Of a stretch of 64,000 nt of DNA, positions 35,360 to 43,673 are shown piece by piece. The stretch lies in NCBI RefSeq assembly GCF_017948305.1, contig NZ_CP072842.1, forward strand, positions 350,001 through 414,000, written 5' to 3'. Position 1 is the first letter of the stretch; each line of letters starts with the position of its first letter. The notes beneath the pieces are model-generated. The model had not been told where the DNA came from, did not search any database, and saw only the letters and a program-made list of their open reading frames with translations. Position numbers and translations under genes: made by a program. The stretch comes from Faecalibacter bovis (GTDB taxonomy: Bacteria; Bacteroidota; Bacteroidia; Flavobacteriales; Weeksellaceae).

Positions 35360-36586
35360 ATGAAATTCACTGAATTAAATATAATCGAACCAATATTAAA
35401 GTCTATTGAAGAAGCTGGTTATACAGAACCAACAGATATTCAGAGACAATCTATTCCTTTAGTTTTAGAAGGAAATGATATTATTGGTTGTGCACAAACT
35501 GGAACAGGAAAAACAGCATCATTTGCAATTCCTATTCTTCAGAATTTAACAAATACACCAAGCAAAGGAAAAAAAGTTAGATCTTTAATTTTAACTCCTA
35601 CGCGAGAATTAGCAATTCAAATCAACGATAGTTTTAAATTATATGGTAAACATTTACCTTTAAAACACATGGCTATTTTTGGTGGTGTTAATCAAAATCC
35701 TCAGATCAATGCGATAAAAAATGGTGTTGATATCTTGATCGCAACTCCAGGTCGTTTATTGGATTTAATTGGTCAAGGTCATTTAAAAATTAATCAAATT
35801 GAGATTTTTGTTTTAGATGAAGCTGACCGTATGTTAGACATGGGATTTGTACATGAAATCAAAAAGATTTTAGAAATCATACCGAAACAAAGACAATCGT
35901 TATTTTTCTCGGCTACGATGCCAAAAAATATTCGTAAGTTTTCTCACACTGTATTAAATCGTCCAAAAGAAGTTAGCGTAACTCCGGTTTCTTCCACTGC
36001 TGAAACGGTAGAGCAATTTGTTTATCATGTAGATAAAGACATGAAAGTTGCTTTATTGGTTAGTATTTTAAAAGAAAATCCTGAAGATAGAACATTAATT
36101 TTTACGCGTACAAAACACGGTGCAAATCGTTTGGTTCGTCATTTGGAAAAAGCAGGTATTCCTTCTGCTGCGATACATGGAGATAAATCTCAGAATGCGC
36201 GTCAAAAAGCATTAAATAATTTTAAAGATGAAACTTTAAAAGTTTTAATCGCAACAGATATTGCTGCTCGTGGAATTGATATTGATCAATTACCTTATGT
36301 AATCAATTACGAATTACCTAACGTTCCAGAAACTTACGTTCACCGTATCGGTCGTACGGGTCGTGCTGGTCGCGAAGGAAAAGCAATTTCATTATGTGCT
36401 GCAGACGAAAAAGGTGATTTAATGAATATTGAGAAATTAATTGGTGCTTATGTAACAATTATAAAAACTCCGAAAGAATTTCATAAAAAAGCTGAAACTG
36501 ATGTAAAAGCGAAAAGTAAATCGAATGATTTTATCGCGAAAAAGCAATTCTTCAAAAAGAAAAATGAAAGAGGTAGAAGACGTTAA
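35360..36586 (+). CDS. DEAD-box RNA helicase (RhlE-like)
   Basis: The 408-residue protein has the Q motif region (FTELNIIEPILKSIEEAGYTEPTDIQRQSIP), Walker A AQTGTGKT near 44-51, PTRELAIQI, TPGRLLD, VLDEADRMLDMGF near 150, SAT, then TATDIAARGIDIDQL and HRIGRTGRAG near 330. The short basic tail (KKQFFKKKNERGRRR) is typical of RhlE-type helicases that act on ribosome assembly or mRNA decay. It is monocistronic and flanked by nearly identical terminators. Confidence 0.94.
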   Translation: MKFTELNIIEPILKSIEEAGYTEPTDIQRQSIPLVLEGNDIIGCAQTGTGKTASFAIPILQNLTNTPSKGKKVRSLILTPTRELAIQINDSFKLYGKHLPLKHMAIFGGVNQNPQINAIKNGVDILIATPGRLLDLIGQGHLKINQIEIFVLDEADRMLDMGFVHEIKKILEIIPKQRQSLFFSATMPKNIRKFSHTVLNRPKEVSVTPVSSTAETVEQFVYHVDKDMKVALLVSILKENPEDRTLIFTRTKHGANRLVRHLEKAGIPSAAIHGDKSQNARQKALNNFKDETLKVLIATDIAARGIDIDQLPYVINYELPNVPETYVHRIGRTGRAGREGKAISLCAADEKGDLMNIEKLIGAYVTIIKTPKEFHKKAETDVKAKSKSNDFIAKKQFFKKKNERGRRR

Positions 36587-36606
36587 TCTTTCTACTTAAA
36601 ATATAA

Positions 36607-36628
36607 AAGCACTTCAAATGAAGTGCTT
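36607..36628. terminator. Terminator after the DEAD-box gene (bidirectional)
   Basis: AAGCACTTCA / TGAAGTGCTT around a two-base centre, with a T-rich tail, between convergent genes ending at 36586 (+) and 36633 (-). Confidence 0.88.
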
Positions 36629-36632
36629 ATTT

Positions 36633-37253
36633 TTATTTTATTTTGTAACTAATTCCTGCTGAAACGTTAAAGTTTTTGATGTAATAATTCTCTATAAACT
36701 TTGTCAATCCCCAACCCACGCGAAGTCCAATTCCTAACTTTTCGTCAATTTGATATCCAGAACCCAATAAAGCCGCAAATTGTATTTTATTTACATGATC
36801 TAATTTTCCAGAATATGTAGGATATTCATTTAAATGATCTTCAAATTTCAATTTACTTGACAAATTATATCCAACTTCTCCTCCAAATTCAAAATATAAT
36901 TTTTTAGGTTGATATTTTAATAATAATGGCAACTTGATAAAATGCACTTTGTAATTTTCATCAAATCTTGGATAGTTATTATCATACAAAGGTGCTCCTG
37001 TTAATTCATGTAAATTAATATTTACATTATTAAATGTTTGATAAGAATACAATATCTCTGGTTGAAAACTAAATTTATCATCTAATTTAAAATCTGTTGA
37101 CACTCCTACATAAGCTCCAAATCCATTTTGGTTATCACCTTTTATAGCATTGTTAATCCCTGTAGTCTGTGCTCCAATTTTAACTGCATATGAATTTTGA
37201 GCAAAATTCAAAGTTGAAAATAAAAGCAACGCAAATAAAAATACTTTTTTCAG
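36633..37253 (-). CDS. Outer-membrane beta-barrel protein with a probable CTG start
   Basis: The body is a PorT/OMP_b-brl type barrel (KIGAQTTGINNAIKG, LPLLLKYQPKKLYFEFGGEVGYNLSS, ending AGISYKIK). Reading from the TTG at 37229 gives a short hydrophobic start, but in-frame codons upstream add KKVFLFA after a CTG at 37253, which completes a normal signal peptide (KKVFLFALLLFSTLNFAQ) with cleavage after A-Q. There is no in-frame ATG or GTG further upstream before non-conserved sequence. I therefore place the start at CTG 37253; TTG 37229 is the alternative. It lies 44 bp after the symporter gene and may be co-transcribed with it. No function can be read. Confidence 0.72.
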   Translation of the reverse strand: MKKVFLFALLLFSTLNFAQNSYAVKIGAQTTGINNAIKGDNQNGFGAYVGVSTDFKLDDKFSFQPEILYSYQTFNNVNINLHELTGAPLYDNNYPRFDENYKVHFIKLPLLLKYQPKKLYFEFGGEVGYNLSSKLKFEDHLNEYPTYSGKLDHVNKIQFAALLGSGYQIDEKLGIGLRVGWGLTKFIENYYIKNFNVSAGISYKIK

Positions 37254-37297
37254 ATAATTAATACTAATAACATAACGTTGTAATTATCTAAATATTG

Positions 37298-38461
37298 CTA
37301 TGCTTTTTCTTCCGCATATTTATCAACAATCATTGCTAATGCCCCATCGGTCGTAATATTACATGCAGTTCCGAAACTATCTTGTAAAGCAAAAATTGTC
37401 AGAATCAAAGCAATTCCAGCTTCATCAAATCCAAGTACGTTAGAAATTAATCCTAAAGAAGCAACTACAGTACCACCTGGAACACCTGGCGCACCAACAG
37501 CAAAAACACCTAATAATAAGACGAACATTACCATTGTACCTAAATCAGGAATACTTCCATATAATACTTGAGAAACCGTCATCACAAAGAAAACTTCTGT
37601 TAAAACTGATCCACACAAGTGCGTGTTGGAAAAAAATGGAATCGTAAAATTTGCAATCGTTGGTTTAATTACTTTACTATCATCAACAGCTTTTACAGCA
37701 ACACCTAAAGTTGCTGCCGAAGACATCGTACCAACTGCTGTTAAATAAACCGGTGGATAATGTTTTAGTAATTTTAACGGATTTGTTTTATGATAAAATC
37801 CTGCGATAGAATACATCAAAGTCATCCAAATAAAATGACCAACAATCACGATTAAAATTACTTTAAAAAAAACGGGTAATTGTTTTTCAATTGATCCTTC
37901 ATAACTTAAAATTGCAAAATTTGCCGCAATGAAAAACGGTAATATCGGTATTAAAACTTTATTGACCATCAAGATCACAATGTCCTTAAATTGGTCGAAA
38001 ATAATTTCTAACTGTTTTGCTTTCGTAAGTAGAATTCCCATTCCAATCATCAAAGACAAAATTAAAGCTGTCATGACTGAAAAAATTGGTGGAATATCTA
38101 ATTGAAATAGAATTTTAGGAACTTCTTTTAAAGCTTCAACAGATGTTGGAATTGATAATTGTGGAATAATTTGGTATCCAGCAAATGTTGAAAGTAATCC
38201 TGCTCCAATTGATGATAAATACGCTATTGCTAAAGAAAATCCAACAATTTTACTTGATCCTTCATTCAATTTTGTAATCGAAGAAACTATGAATCCGATC
38301 ACAATTAATGGAACTAAAAAGAAAATTAATTGTCCTGTAAAATATTTAATCGATAAAACTATTTGTATTGTACTTTCATTTAGATAATTTCCTAAAATCA
38401 ATCCCGCAATTACACCCACTATCAATTTAAATAAGGTGTTTCCTAAAATCTTTTTTAACAT
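37298..38461 (-). CDS. Dicarboxylate/amino acid:cation symporter (DAACS family)
   Basis: The 387-residue protein has about eight membrane segments and two re-entrant regions. GTMSSAATLGVAVKAV near residue 245 matches the Ser-rich SSAATLP motif of the first hairpin, and GVPGGTVVASLGLI near 325 and QDSFGTACNITTDGALAMIVDKY near 360 match TM7-8 of glutamate/C4-dicarboxylate symporters. Na+ or H+ coupling and the substrate (glutamate, aspartate, Ser/Thr or C4 acids) cannot be settled by reading. The promoter has a perfect TATATTTG box and an adjacent palindrome. Confidence 0.88.
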   Translation of the reverse strand: MLKKILGNTLFKLIVGVIAGLILGNYLNESTIQIVLSIKYFTGQLIFFLVPLIVIGFIVSSITKLNEGSSKIVGFSLAIAYLSSIGAGLLSTFAGYQIIPQLSIPTSVEALKEVPKILFQLDIPPIFSVMTALILSLMIGMGILLTKAKQLEIIFDQFKDIVILMVNKVLIPILPFFIAANFAILSYEGSIEKQLPVFFKVILIVIVGHFIWMTLMYSIAGFYHKTNPLKLLKHYPPVYLTAVGTMSSAATLGVAVKAVDDSKVIKPTIANFTIPFFSNTHLCGSVLTEVFFVMTVSQVLYGSIPDLGTMVMFVLLLGVFAVGAPGVPGGTVVASLGLISNVLGFDEAGIALILTIFALQDSFGTACNITTDGALAMIVDKYAEEKA

Positions 38462-38465
38462 TCAT

Positions 38466-38485
38466 GCAAATTTGCGTCAAATATA
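38466..38485 (-). promoter_or_regulatory. -7 box and palindrome before the symporter gene
   Basis: On the minus strand TATATTTG (38485-38478) is followed by a perfect 10-bp palindrome GCAAATTTGC (38475-38466), four bases before the ATG. The palindrome covers the expected start site and could be an operator. Confidence 0.45.
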
Positions 38486-38567
38486 AACTCTATTAATTAA
38501 ATAGACTTAATGTATTATTGATTATTTTTTGACGAATTTTATGATTTCAGCTTGATAGTATAACAAA

Positions 38568-39827
38568 TCAATAGTTCTCTTTCACAAACTGAATTGCTAA
38601 ATTCAGTGCATTATTCGAAACAATTTTAATAAAATCTTCACGATCTAAATATGGATAATAAAACTTCTTATTTATGGTTTTATCTCCATTTGTAATAGAA
38701 ATCCAAACTGTACCGACCGCTTTGTTATCTTCGCCTTTATTTGGCCCAGCTACTCCAGTTGTTGCAATCGCTAAATCTGTATTCATAACCTTGCAAGCTC
38801 CTTTTGCCATCTGTTCTACAACTTGTTCAGAAACAACAGTAAATTCATTAATAGCATCTTGAGAAACACCTAAAACAGAAGTTTTAACTGAAGTCGCATA
38901 CGAAACAACGGCACCTGAAAAATAGTTTGAACTTCCCGAAATTGATGTTATTAAACTTGCGATATTTCCTCCTGTACAACTTTCGGCAGTTGATAAGGTT
39001 AAACCTTTTTGAATTAAAATTTCACCTAAAATTTGTTGAGGTTTACCGGAATGCTCAGACAATAAATATTGACCAGCAATCTCTTTAAATTTCTCTATTT
39101 GATGTTGAATAGCATTTTGTAATTCAACTTCGTTTTGTCCAAAAGCAGAAAATCTTAAATCAATTGAAGTTCTATTTGGCAAATAAGCTAAACTGATAAA
39201 ATCTGGAATTTCATTTTCCCACTCTTCTACTAAAATTGCCAAATCACTTTCAGGAATTCCACTCACCAAAATATCACGATGAACAATAACTTCAGAGCTT
39301 AATTGATTCTTTAATCTTGGTATAATTTCATCACGCATCAAACCTTTCATTTCAAAAGGAACACCTGGAAGATTTATTATAATTTTATCTTCTACCGCAG
39401 TCCATAAACATGGCGCCGTACCGTAACGATTTTGTATAAATGTTGATTTTTCTGGAATTAGAGCTTGATCATGATTCAAATTATTTAATTCTTTCGTGTA
39501 ACCTCTCGAAGCAAATAGTTGAACAATATTTTCTAATACTTTTTCTTCACGAATTAATCCACAATTCAAAAATTGACATAATGCAGTTTTTGTTTTATCA
39601 TCTTTTGTTGGTCCTAAACCTCCAGTTACAATCACAACATCTGATTTTTCAATTCCACGTTGAAACGCCTCGATAATGTGAAATAATTCGTCTTTGACTG
39701 AAAGAATTTCTTCTACTTCAATTCCTATTTGATTTAAATGTTGAGCGATAAATGCCGAATTGGTATCGACAATTTGACCGATTAAGATTTCATCTCCAAT
39801 CGTTAATAAAGTTGCTTTGGTTTTCAT
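38568..39827 (-). CDS. cinA: CinA-family protein (NMN deamidase / MoCF domain)
   Basis: The 419-residue protein has the N-terminal MoCF-like domain (ATLLTIGDEILIGQIVDTNSAFIAQHLNQIGIE, and VVIVTGGLGPTKDDKTK near 60-76) and the C-terminal PncC amidase domain (LSTAESCTGGNIASLITSISGSSNYFSGAVVSY near 275-308, ATTGVAGPNKGEDNKAVGTVW near 355). The pair is the full-length CinA type, which recycles NMN and may hydrolyse ADP-ribose. It is a single gene behind a terminator from the GLPGLI gene. Confidence 0.95.
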   Translation of the reverse strand: MKTKATLLTIGDEILIGQIVDTNSAFIAQHLNQIGIEVEEILSVKDELFHIIEAFQRGIEKSDVVIVTGGLGPTKDDKTKTALCQFLNCGLIREEKVLENIVQLFASRGYTKELNNLNHDQALIPEKSTFIQNRYGTAPCLWTAVEDKIIINLPGVPFEMKGLMRDEIIPRLKNQLSSEVIVHRDILVSGIPESDLAILVEEWENEIPDFISLAYLPNRTSIDLRFSAFGQNEVELQNAIQHQIEKFKEIAGQYLLSEHSGKPQQILGEILIQKGLTLSTAESCTGGNIASLITSISGSSNYFSGAVVSYATSVKTSVLGVSQDAINEFTVVSEQVVEQMAKGACKVMNTDLAIATTGVAGPNKGEDNKAVGTVWISITNGDKTINKKFYYPYLDREDFIKIVSNNALNLAIQFVKENY

Positions 39828-39834
39828 GCATAAA

Positions 39835-39865
39835 AAAACTTGCTACTTTAAAGGTAACAAGTTTT
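39835..39865 (-). terminator. Terminator after the GLPGLI gene at 39879
   Basis: AAAACTTG / CAAGTTTT with an inner TAC/GTA extension; a T7 run follows on the minus strand, just before the cinA start codon. Confidence 0.82.
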
Positions 39866-39878
39866 ATATCGTTTCAAA

Positions 39879-40637
39879 TTATTTTTTATCCACACCTTGG
39901 TTTTCTGCTTCAATAATTCGTTTATTCATTTCATCATACATTGAAATTAATTCTGGATAAGATACTTTTTTCAAACTCTCATTTAATTTATAAACCGGTT
40001 CTTTTTTCAATTCTTTCTTCGCTTTTGGATTCCAAGAAATCATTACTTCAATATCATCTTTAATGTATTTATAATGTAATTCTAATATCAAACCTTTTGT
40101 ACCAAAATATTTATCAGGAGAATAAACATAAGGCAAAGATGGCGCATACCAAGCGATTACATCAACATCTTTATGTTTTCCAATTGCTTCTTTTGTTTCT
40201 ATTCCTAATATCGTTTTTGACTTACCTGTATCTTTAAAATCAACTTTATTTAACGAATCATAGACCATTATCTTTTTCCCTTGAAAATCTGATTGATTAT
40301 AATACAACTGTTCTTTGTAATTAAAAACTGGATGCTCACCAATATCAGGACCAATTCCCATTCGCATACCACCTGGTTGTTGAGAATTATTTAATTTCAA
40401 ATTAATTGTTGATTGACTTTGAGACGAATTATAGGTAAATATATAATCTATTGAAGGAATATTTTTCGTCATTTCAATTACCTCATCACGTTGTTTTGTG
40501 TCTGGATAATATTGTTTCATTGCTTCAATCGCTTTAGGTGTAAAAGCTATTTGAGGTTGAACTTCGTAATCAATTTGATAAAATTGTGCATTCACACAAG
40601 TTGAAGCTAACAATAAAATGGCTAATATATTTCTCAT
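39879..40637 (-). CDS. GLPGLI-family secreted protein
   Basis: The 252-residue protein has a signal peptide ending CVNAQ near residue 17. The central region has KTILGIETKEAIGKHKDVDVIAWYAPSLPYVYSPDKYFGTKGLILEL, which has the order and spacing of the GLPGLI family (LGY/I-x-C/T-kA... AWY/F ... P ... G..GLILE), although the GLPGLI hexamer itself is degenerate here. The family is specific to Bacteroidota and its function is unknown. It is a paralogue of the next gene upstream, but the two have separate terminators. Confidence 0.8.
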   Translation of the reverse strand: MRNILAILLLASTCVNAQFYQIDYEVQPQIAFTPKAIEAMKQYYPDTKQRDEVIEMTKNIPSIDYIFTYNSSQSQSTINLKLNNSQQPGGMRMGIGPDIGEHPVFNYKEQLYYNQSDFQGKKIMVYDSLNKVDFKDTGKSKTILGIETKEAIGKHKDVDVIAWYAPSLPYVYSPDKYFGTKGLILELHYKYIKDDIEVMISWNPKAKKELKKEPVYKLNESLKKVSYPELISMYDEMNKRIIEAENQGVDKK

Positions 40638-40663
40638 AAAATGTTGTTTACCTAAAGATAAAA

Positions 40664-40691
40664 AAAGAGTTACAACGAATTGAAACTCTTT
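40664..40691 (-). terminator. Terminator after the GLPGLI gene at 40701
   Basis: AAAGAGTT / AACTCTTT stem. The surrounding 37 bases are nearly the same as those of the terminator at 41523-41552. Confidence 0.75.
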
Positions 40692-40700
40692 AAATTATTT

Positions 40701-41495
40701 TTAATCGATTGTACTTTCTTGATTAAACATTTCATTTCGTTTACGATTGGCTTCGTCATAAATATCGCTTAATTCTTGTGGCGATATAATTTGTAGTTTA
40801 GATTTTTTATCTGCTTTTAAAGGATTTTTGAATTTATAATTTCTGACATTTGGTTTAATGTTTTGCACACGAATAAAATTATCCATTCTTCCTACTTCTG
40901 GAATTTCCATAAATAAATTCATTTCCAATACAAAACCATCCAAAAATTGTACTGCAATTGGCATAAATTTAAAATCTATATCTTTTGTAAACCAAGCGTC
41001 AACATCATAAACAATTTGACCAGATTTATACTTTGATTTTGCTTTCTGAACTTTGTAACCTAAAATTTCTTTGGTTTCATTCGTAAATTCCCAAGATAAT
41101 TTTTCAATAGGATTTTTAACGATATACTTTTTACCATAAACATCTACTTCTCGAAAATTCTCATTGGTATTAAAATCTGAATATGTTAATCCAAAAGGTA
41201 AACCTGCTACAGATTTTTTCACTCCTCCTTTTGCATCTTGTGAGTTATCTATTTTCTCTTGTTCGATTGAATTATATTCTTTTTCAGATGAATAAATTAA
41301 ATAATCTAATGGTTCTGGATTTTCGTTCTGTTCAATGTTCCATTTTCTAAGTTCAGTATCTTTTATATCTCCAAAACTCATTTCAATATATTCAGGTGTA
41401 TATTTTGTACGATGCTGTAATTCGACTTTTACTTCATAAATCTGAGCATTTGCAACAGAAGTAAGTACGAGTAGTAAATAAAAAAGTTTTTTCAT
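40701..41495 (-). CDS. GLPGLI-family secreted protein
   Basis: The 264-residue protein has a signal peptide ending VANAQ near residue 17. KEILGYKVQKAKSKYKSGQIVYDVDAWFTKDIDFKFMPIAVQFLDGFVLEM aligns with the corresponding part of the 39879 gene and with the GLPGLI family pattern. Unlike its neighbour, it has two runs of charged residues near its C-terminus (KNPLKADKKSK). The function is unknown. It lies between two near-identical terminator hairpins. Confidence 0.78.
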   Translation of the reverse strand: MKKLFYLLLVLTSVANAQIYEVKVELQHRTKYTPEYIEMSFGDIKDTELRKWNIEQNENPEPLDYLIYSSEKEYNSIEQEKIDNSQDAKGGVKKSVAGLPFGLTYSDFNTNENFREVDVYGKKYIVKNPIEKLSWEFTNETKEILGYKVQKAKSKYKSGQIVYDVDAWFTKDIDFKFMPIAVQFLDGFVLEMNLFMEIPEVGRMDNFIRVQNIKPNVRNYKFKNPLKADKKSKLQIISPQELSDIYDEANRKRNEMFNQESTID

Positions 41496-41522
41496 TTTAA
41501 AATTAATTTTATTAAAAATAAA

Positions 41523-41552
41523 AAAAGAGTTACAACAAATTGTAACTCTTTT
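41523..41552 (-). terminator. Terminator after lipA
   Basis: AAAAGAGTTACAA / TTGTAACTCTTTT around CAAA, a 13-bp perfect stem with T run on the minus strand. Confidence 0.9.
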
Positions 41553-41573
41553 AAATATAATTGATAACCTATT

Positions 41574-42443
41574 TTATAAAATATGTTTTTCTGCGTGATA
41601 AGAAGAACGAACCAATGGTCCTGATTCTACATGACGGAATCCTAATCCGCGAGCAAAATCTTCGTATTTTTTAAATTGCTCTGGCGTGATAAATTCTTTT
41701 AATGGTAAATGTTGTTTTGTTGGTTGTAAATATTGACCAATTGTAATTACATCTACATTCGCATTTGCAACATCTTGAATCGTTTCGAAAACCTCATCTT
41801 CCATTTCACCTAAACCAAGCATAATTCCTGTCTTTGTACGACGTTGACCAGCTTCTTTTGCATAACGTAAAACTTCTAAAGAACGATCATATTTCGCTTG
41901 TATACGAACTTCGCGAGTTAAACGACGAACAGTTTCCATATTGTGTGATAAAACTTCTGGACCAGCATCAATAATACGATCAATGTGTTTTTCTATCCCT
42001 TGGAAATCTGGAATTAATGTTTCCATAGTTGTGCCAGGACTGATACGACGAACCGCACGAATAGTTTCTGCCCATATAATCGATCCCATATCTTTGATAT
42101 CGTCACGATCAACAGATGTTAAAACCGCGTGTTTAATTTTCATTAATTTAATTGAACGAGCTACTTTTTCTGGTTCAGCCCAATCCACTTGCTCTGGACG
42201 ACCTGTTTTTACCCCACAAAAACCACACGAACGTGTACATACGTTACCTAAAATCATAAAAGTCGCCGTTCCTTCGCCCCAACATTCACCCATATTTGGA
42301 CAGCTACCACTTTGACAAATTGTGTTTAATTTATATTTATCAACTAAACCTCTTAATTCTTTATGTTTTTTTCCAGTAGGTAATTTTACACGTAACCACT
42401 CTGGTTTTTTCACTCTTCCGTCTGGTCTTAACTCAACACTCAT
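41574..42443 (-). CDS. lipA: Lipoyl synthase
   Basis: LipA inserts two sulfur atoms into octanoyl groups on lipoate-dependent enzymes. The 289-residue protein has the auxiliary cluster motif [13 protein letters not shown] (near 43-55) and the radical-SAM motif [10 protein letters not shown] (near 70-79), plus GLGEMEDEV near 210 and [11 protein letters not shown] at the C-terminus with the conserved RSSY. The start ATG is the first in frame. It is a single gene with its own terminator. Confidence 0.98.
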   Translation of the reverse strand: MSVELRPDGRVKKPEWLRVKLPTGKKHKELRGLVDKYKLNTICQSGSCPNMGECWGEGTATFMILGNVCTRSCGFCGVKTGRPEQVDWAEPEKVARSIKLMKIKHAVLTSVDRDDIKDMGSIIWAETIRAVRRISPGTTMETLIPDFQGIEKHIDRIIDAGPEVLSHNMETVRRLTREVRIQAKYDRSLEVLRYAKEAGQRRTKTGIMLGLGEMEDEVFETIQDVANANVDVITIGQYLQPTKQHLPLKEFITPEQFKKYEDFARGLGFRHVESGPLVRSSYHAEKHIL

Positions 42444-42505
42444 TATGTTACTTTTTCAAAAGCTAATTTACAATTTTTTATCTAACTCTATCATACCAAT
42501 AAAAA

Positions 42506-42528
42506 AATCCGAGTTAAAAACTCGGATT
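42506..42528 (-). terminator. galE terminator
   Basis: AATCCGAGTT / AACTCGGATT around an AAA loop, followed on the minus strand by a T7 run. Confidence 0.9.
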
Positions 42529-42560
42529 AAATTTATCTGATATTGCTTTTTATAATTTTC

Positions 42561-43577
42561 TTATTCCGCTCTTAAGCCTTGTTCCCATTTCCAAGAATTA
42601 CGTAAAGATTCTTCCAACGAAACAGTTGGAATCCAACCTAATTCTGTTTTTGCTAACGTATTATTTGCGTAAGCTTCTACAATATCACCTTCACGACGAC
42701 CTTGTATTTGGTAATTCACTTTTATATTATTGGCCTCTTGAAATGCATTAACCACTTCTAAAACTGTAGATCCTCTTCCAGTTCCTAGATTAAAAAACTC
42801 TAAAGTAGTTTTGTTTTTACCTTCGATTAAACGAGTCATTGCTTTTACATGCGCAACTGCTAAATCATTGACATCAATATAATCACGAATTGCAGTTCCG
42901 TCACGCGTAGGATAATCATCACCCCAAACAGATAAACATTCGCGAATACCTGCTGCAGTTTGCGTTACATAAGGAACTAAATTATTAGGAATTCCTTTAG
43001 GTAATTCTCCAATTTTAGCTGATTCGTGCGCTCCAACCGGATTAAAATATCGTAAACAAATTACATTTTTACCAGATACAGCTGAGAAATCTTCTAAAAT
43101 TTCTTCTCCCATTTGTTTCGTTTTACCATAAGGAGATTCTGGTTTTTTTAGTGGTGTTTGCTCATCAATTGGCATTTTATCAGCCTGACCATAAACCGTA
43201 CAAGATGAACTAAAAATGATGTTATTTACATCAAAATCTTGCATCGATTCTAATACATTAATTAAACCTACTAAATTATTACGGTAATACATTAGTGGTT
43301 TTTGCACAGATTCTCCAACCGCTTTGTAGGCTGCAAAATGAATGATTCCGTTTACTTTGTTATATTGAAAGAATTCTCGAACTGAATTTTCATCTTTTAA
43401 ATCGATTTTAAAATATTCAGGTTTGATATTCGTAATTGAAGTAATTCTTTCTAAGAAATTTTCTTCTGCATTTGAACAATCGTCAATAATGACAACATCA
43501 TAACCTGCATTTTGCAAAGCGACAACTGTATGAGATCCTATATATCCCAGTCCTCCAGTTACTAAAATTTTATTCAT
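42561..43577 (-). CDS. galE: UDP-glucose 4-epimerase
   Basis: The 338-residue protein has the NAD loop VTGGLGYIGSH near 5-15, the catalytic SSSCTVYG near 124-131 and YGKTK near 149-153, and the substrate region RYFNPVGAHES near 177-187, all as in GalE. It interconverts UDP-glucose and UDP-galactose (or the N-acetyl forms) for envelope polysaccharide. It lies next to a sugar aminotransferase gene but has its own terminator. Confidence 0.95.
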   Translation of the reverse strand: MNKILVTGGLGYIGSHTVVALQNAGYDVVIIDDCSNAEENFLERITSITNIKPEYFKIDLKDENSVREFFQYNKVNGIIHFAAYKAVGESVQKPLMYYRNNLVGLINVLESMQDFDVNNIIFSSSCTVYGQADKMPIDEQTPLKKPESPYGKTKQMGEEILEDFSAVSGKNVICLRYFNPVGAHESAKIGELPKGIPNNLVPYVTQTAAGIRECLSVWGDDYPTRDGTAIRDYIDVNDLAVAHVKAMTRLIEGKNKTTLEFFNLGTGRGSTVLEVVNAFQEANNIKVNYQIQGRREGDIVEAYANNTLAKTELGWIPTVSLEESLRNSWKWEQGLRAE

Positions 43578-43624
43578 CCTTGTGTGTAGTCGTAATTATA
43601 CTTTCTCAAAAATAGCGAAATAAA

Positions 43625-43652
43625 AAAGTCCTCACAAAACTGTAAGGACTTT
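43625..43652 (-). terminator. Terminator after the DegT-family gene
   Basis: AAAGTCCT / AGGACTTT stem with inner ACA/TGT pairs. Confidence 0.85.
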
Positions 43653-43673
43653 ATTTAAAGATATTTCTAAAAT

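Noticed and set aside
36633-37229. Treating the 36633 barrel gene as a truncated pseudogene lacking a signal peptide.
   Set aside because: The frame is open upstream to a CTG and restores a complete signal peptide, so a non-ATG start is the simpler reading.
41941-42315. A 124-codon frame on the plus strand inside lipA.
   Set aside because: lipA is beyond doubt on the minus strand here, and the antisense frame shows no domain.
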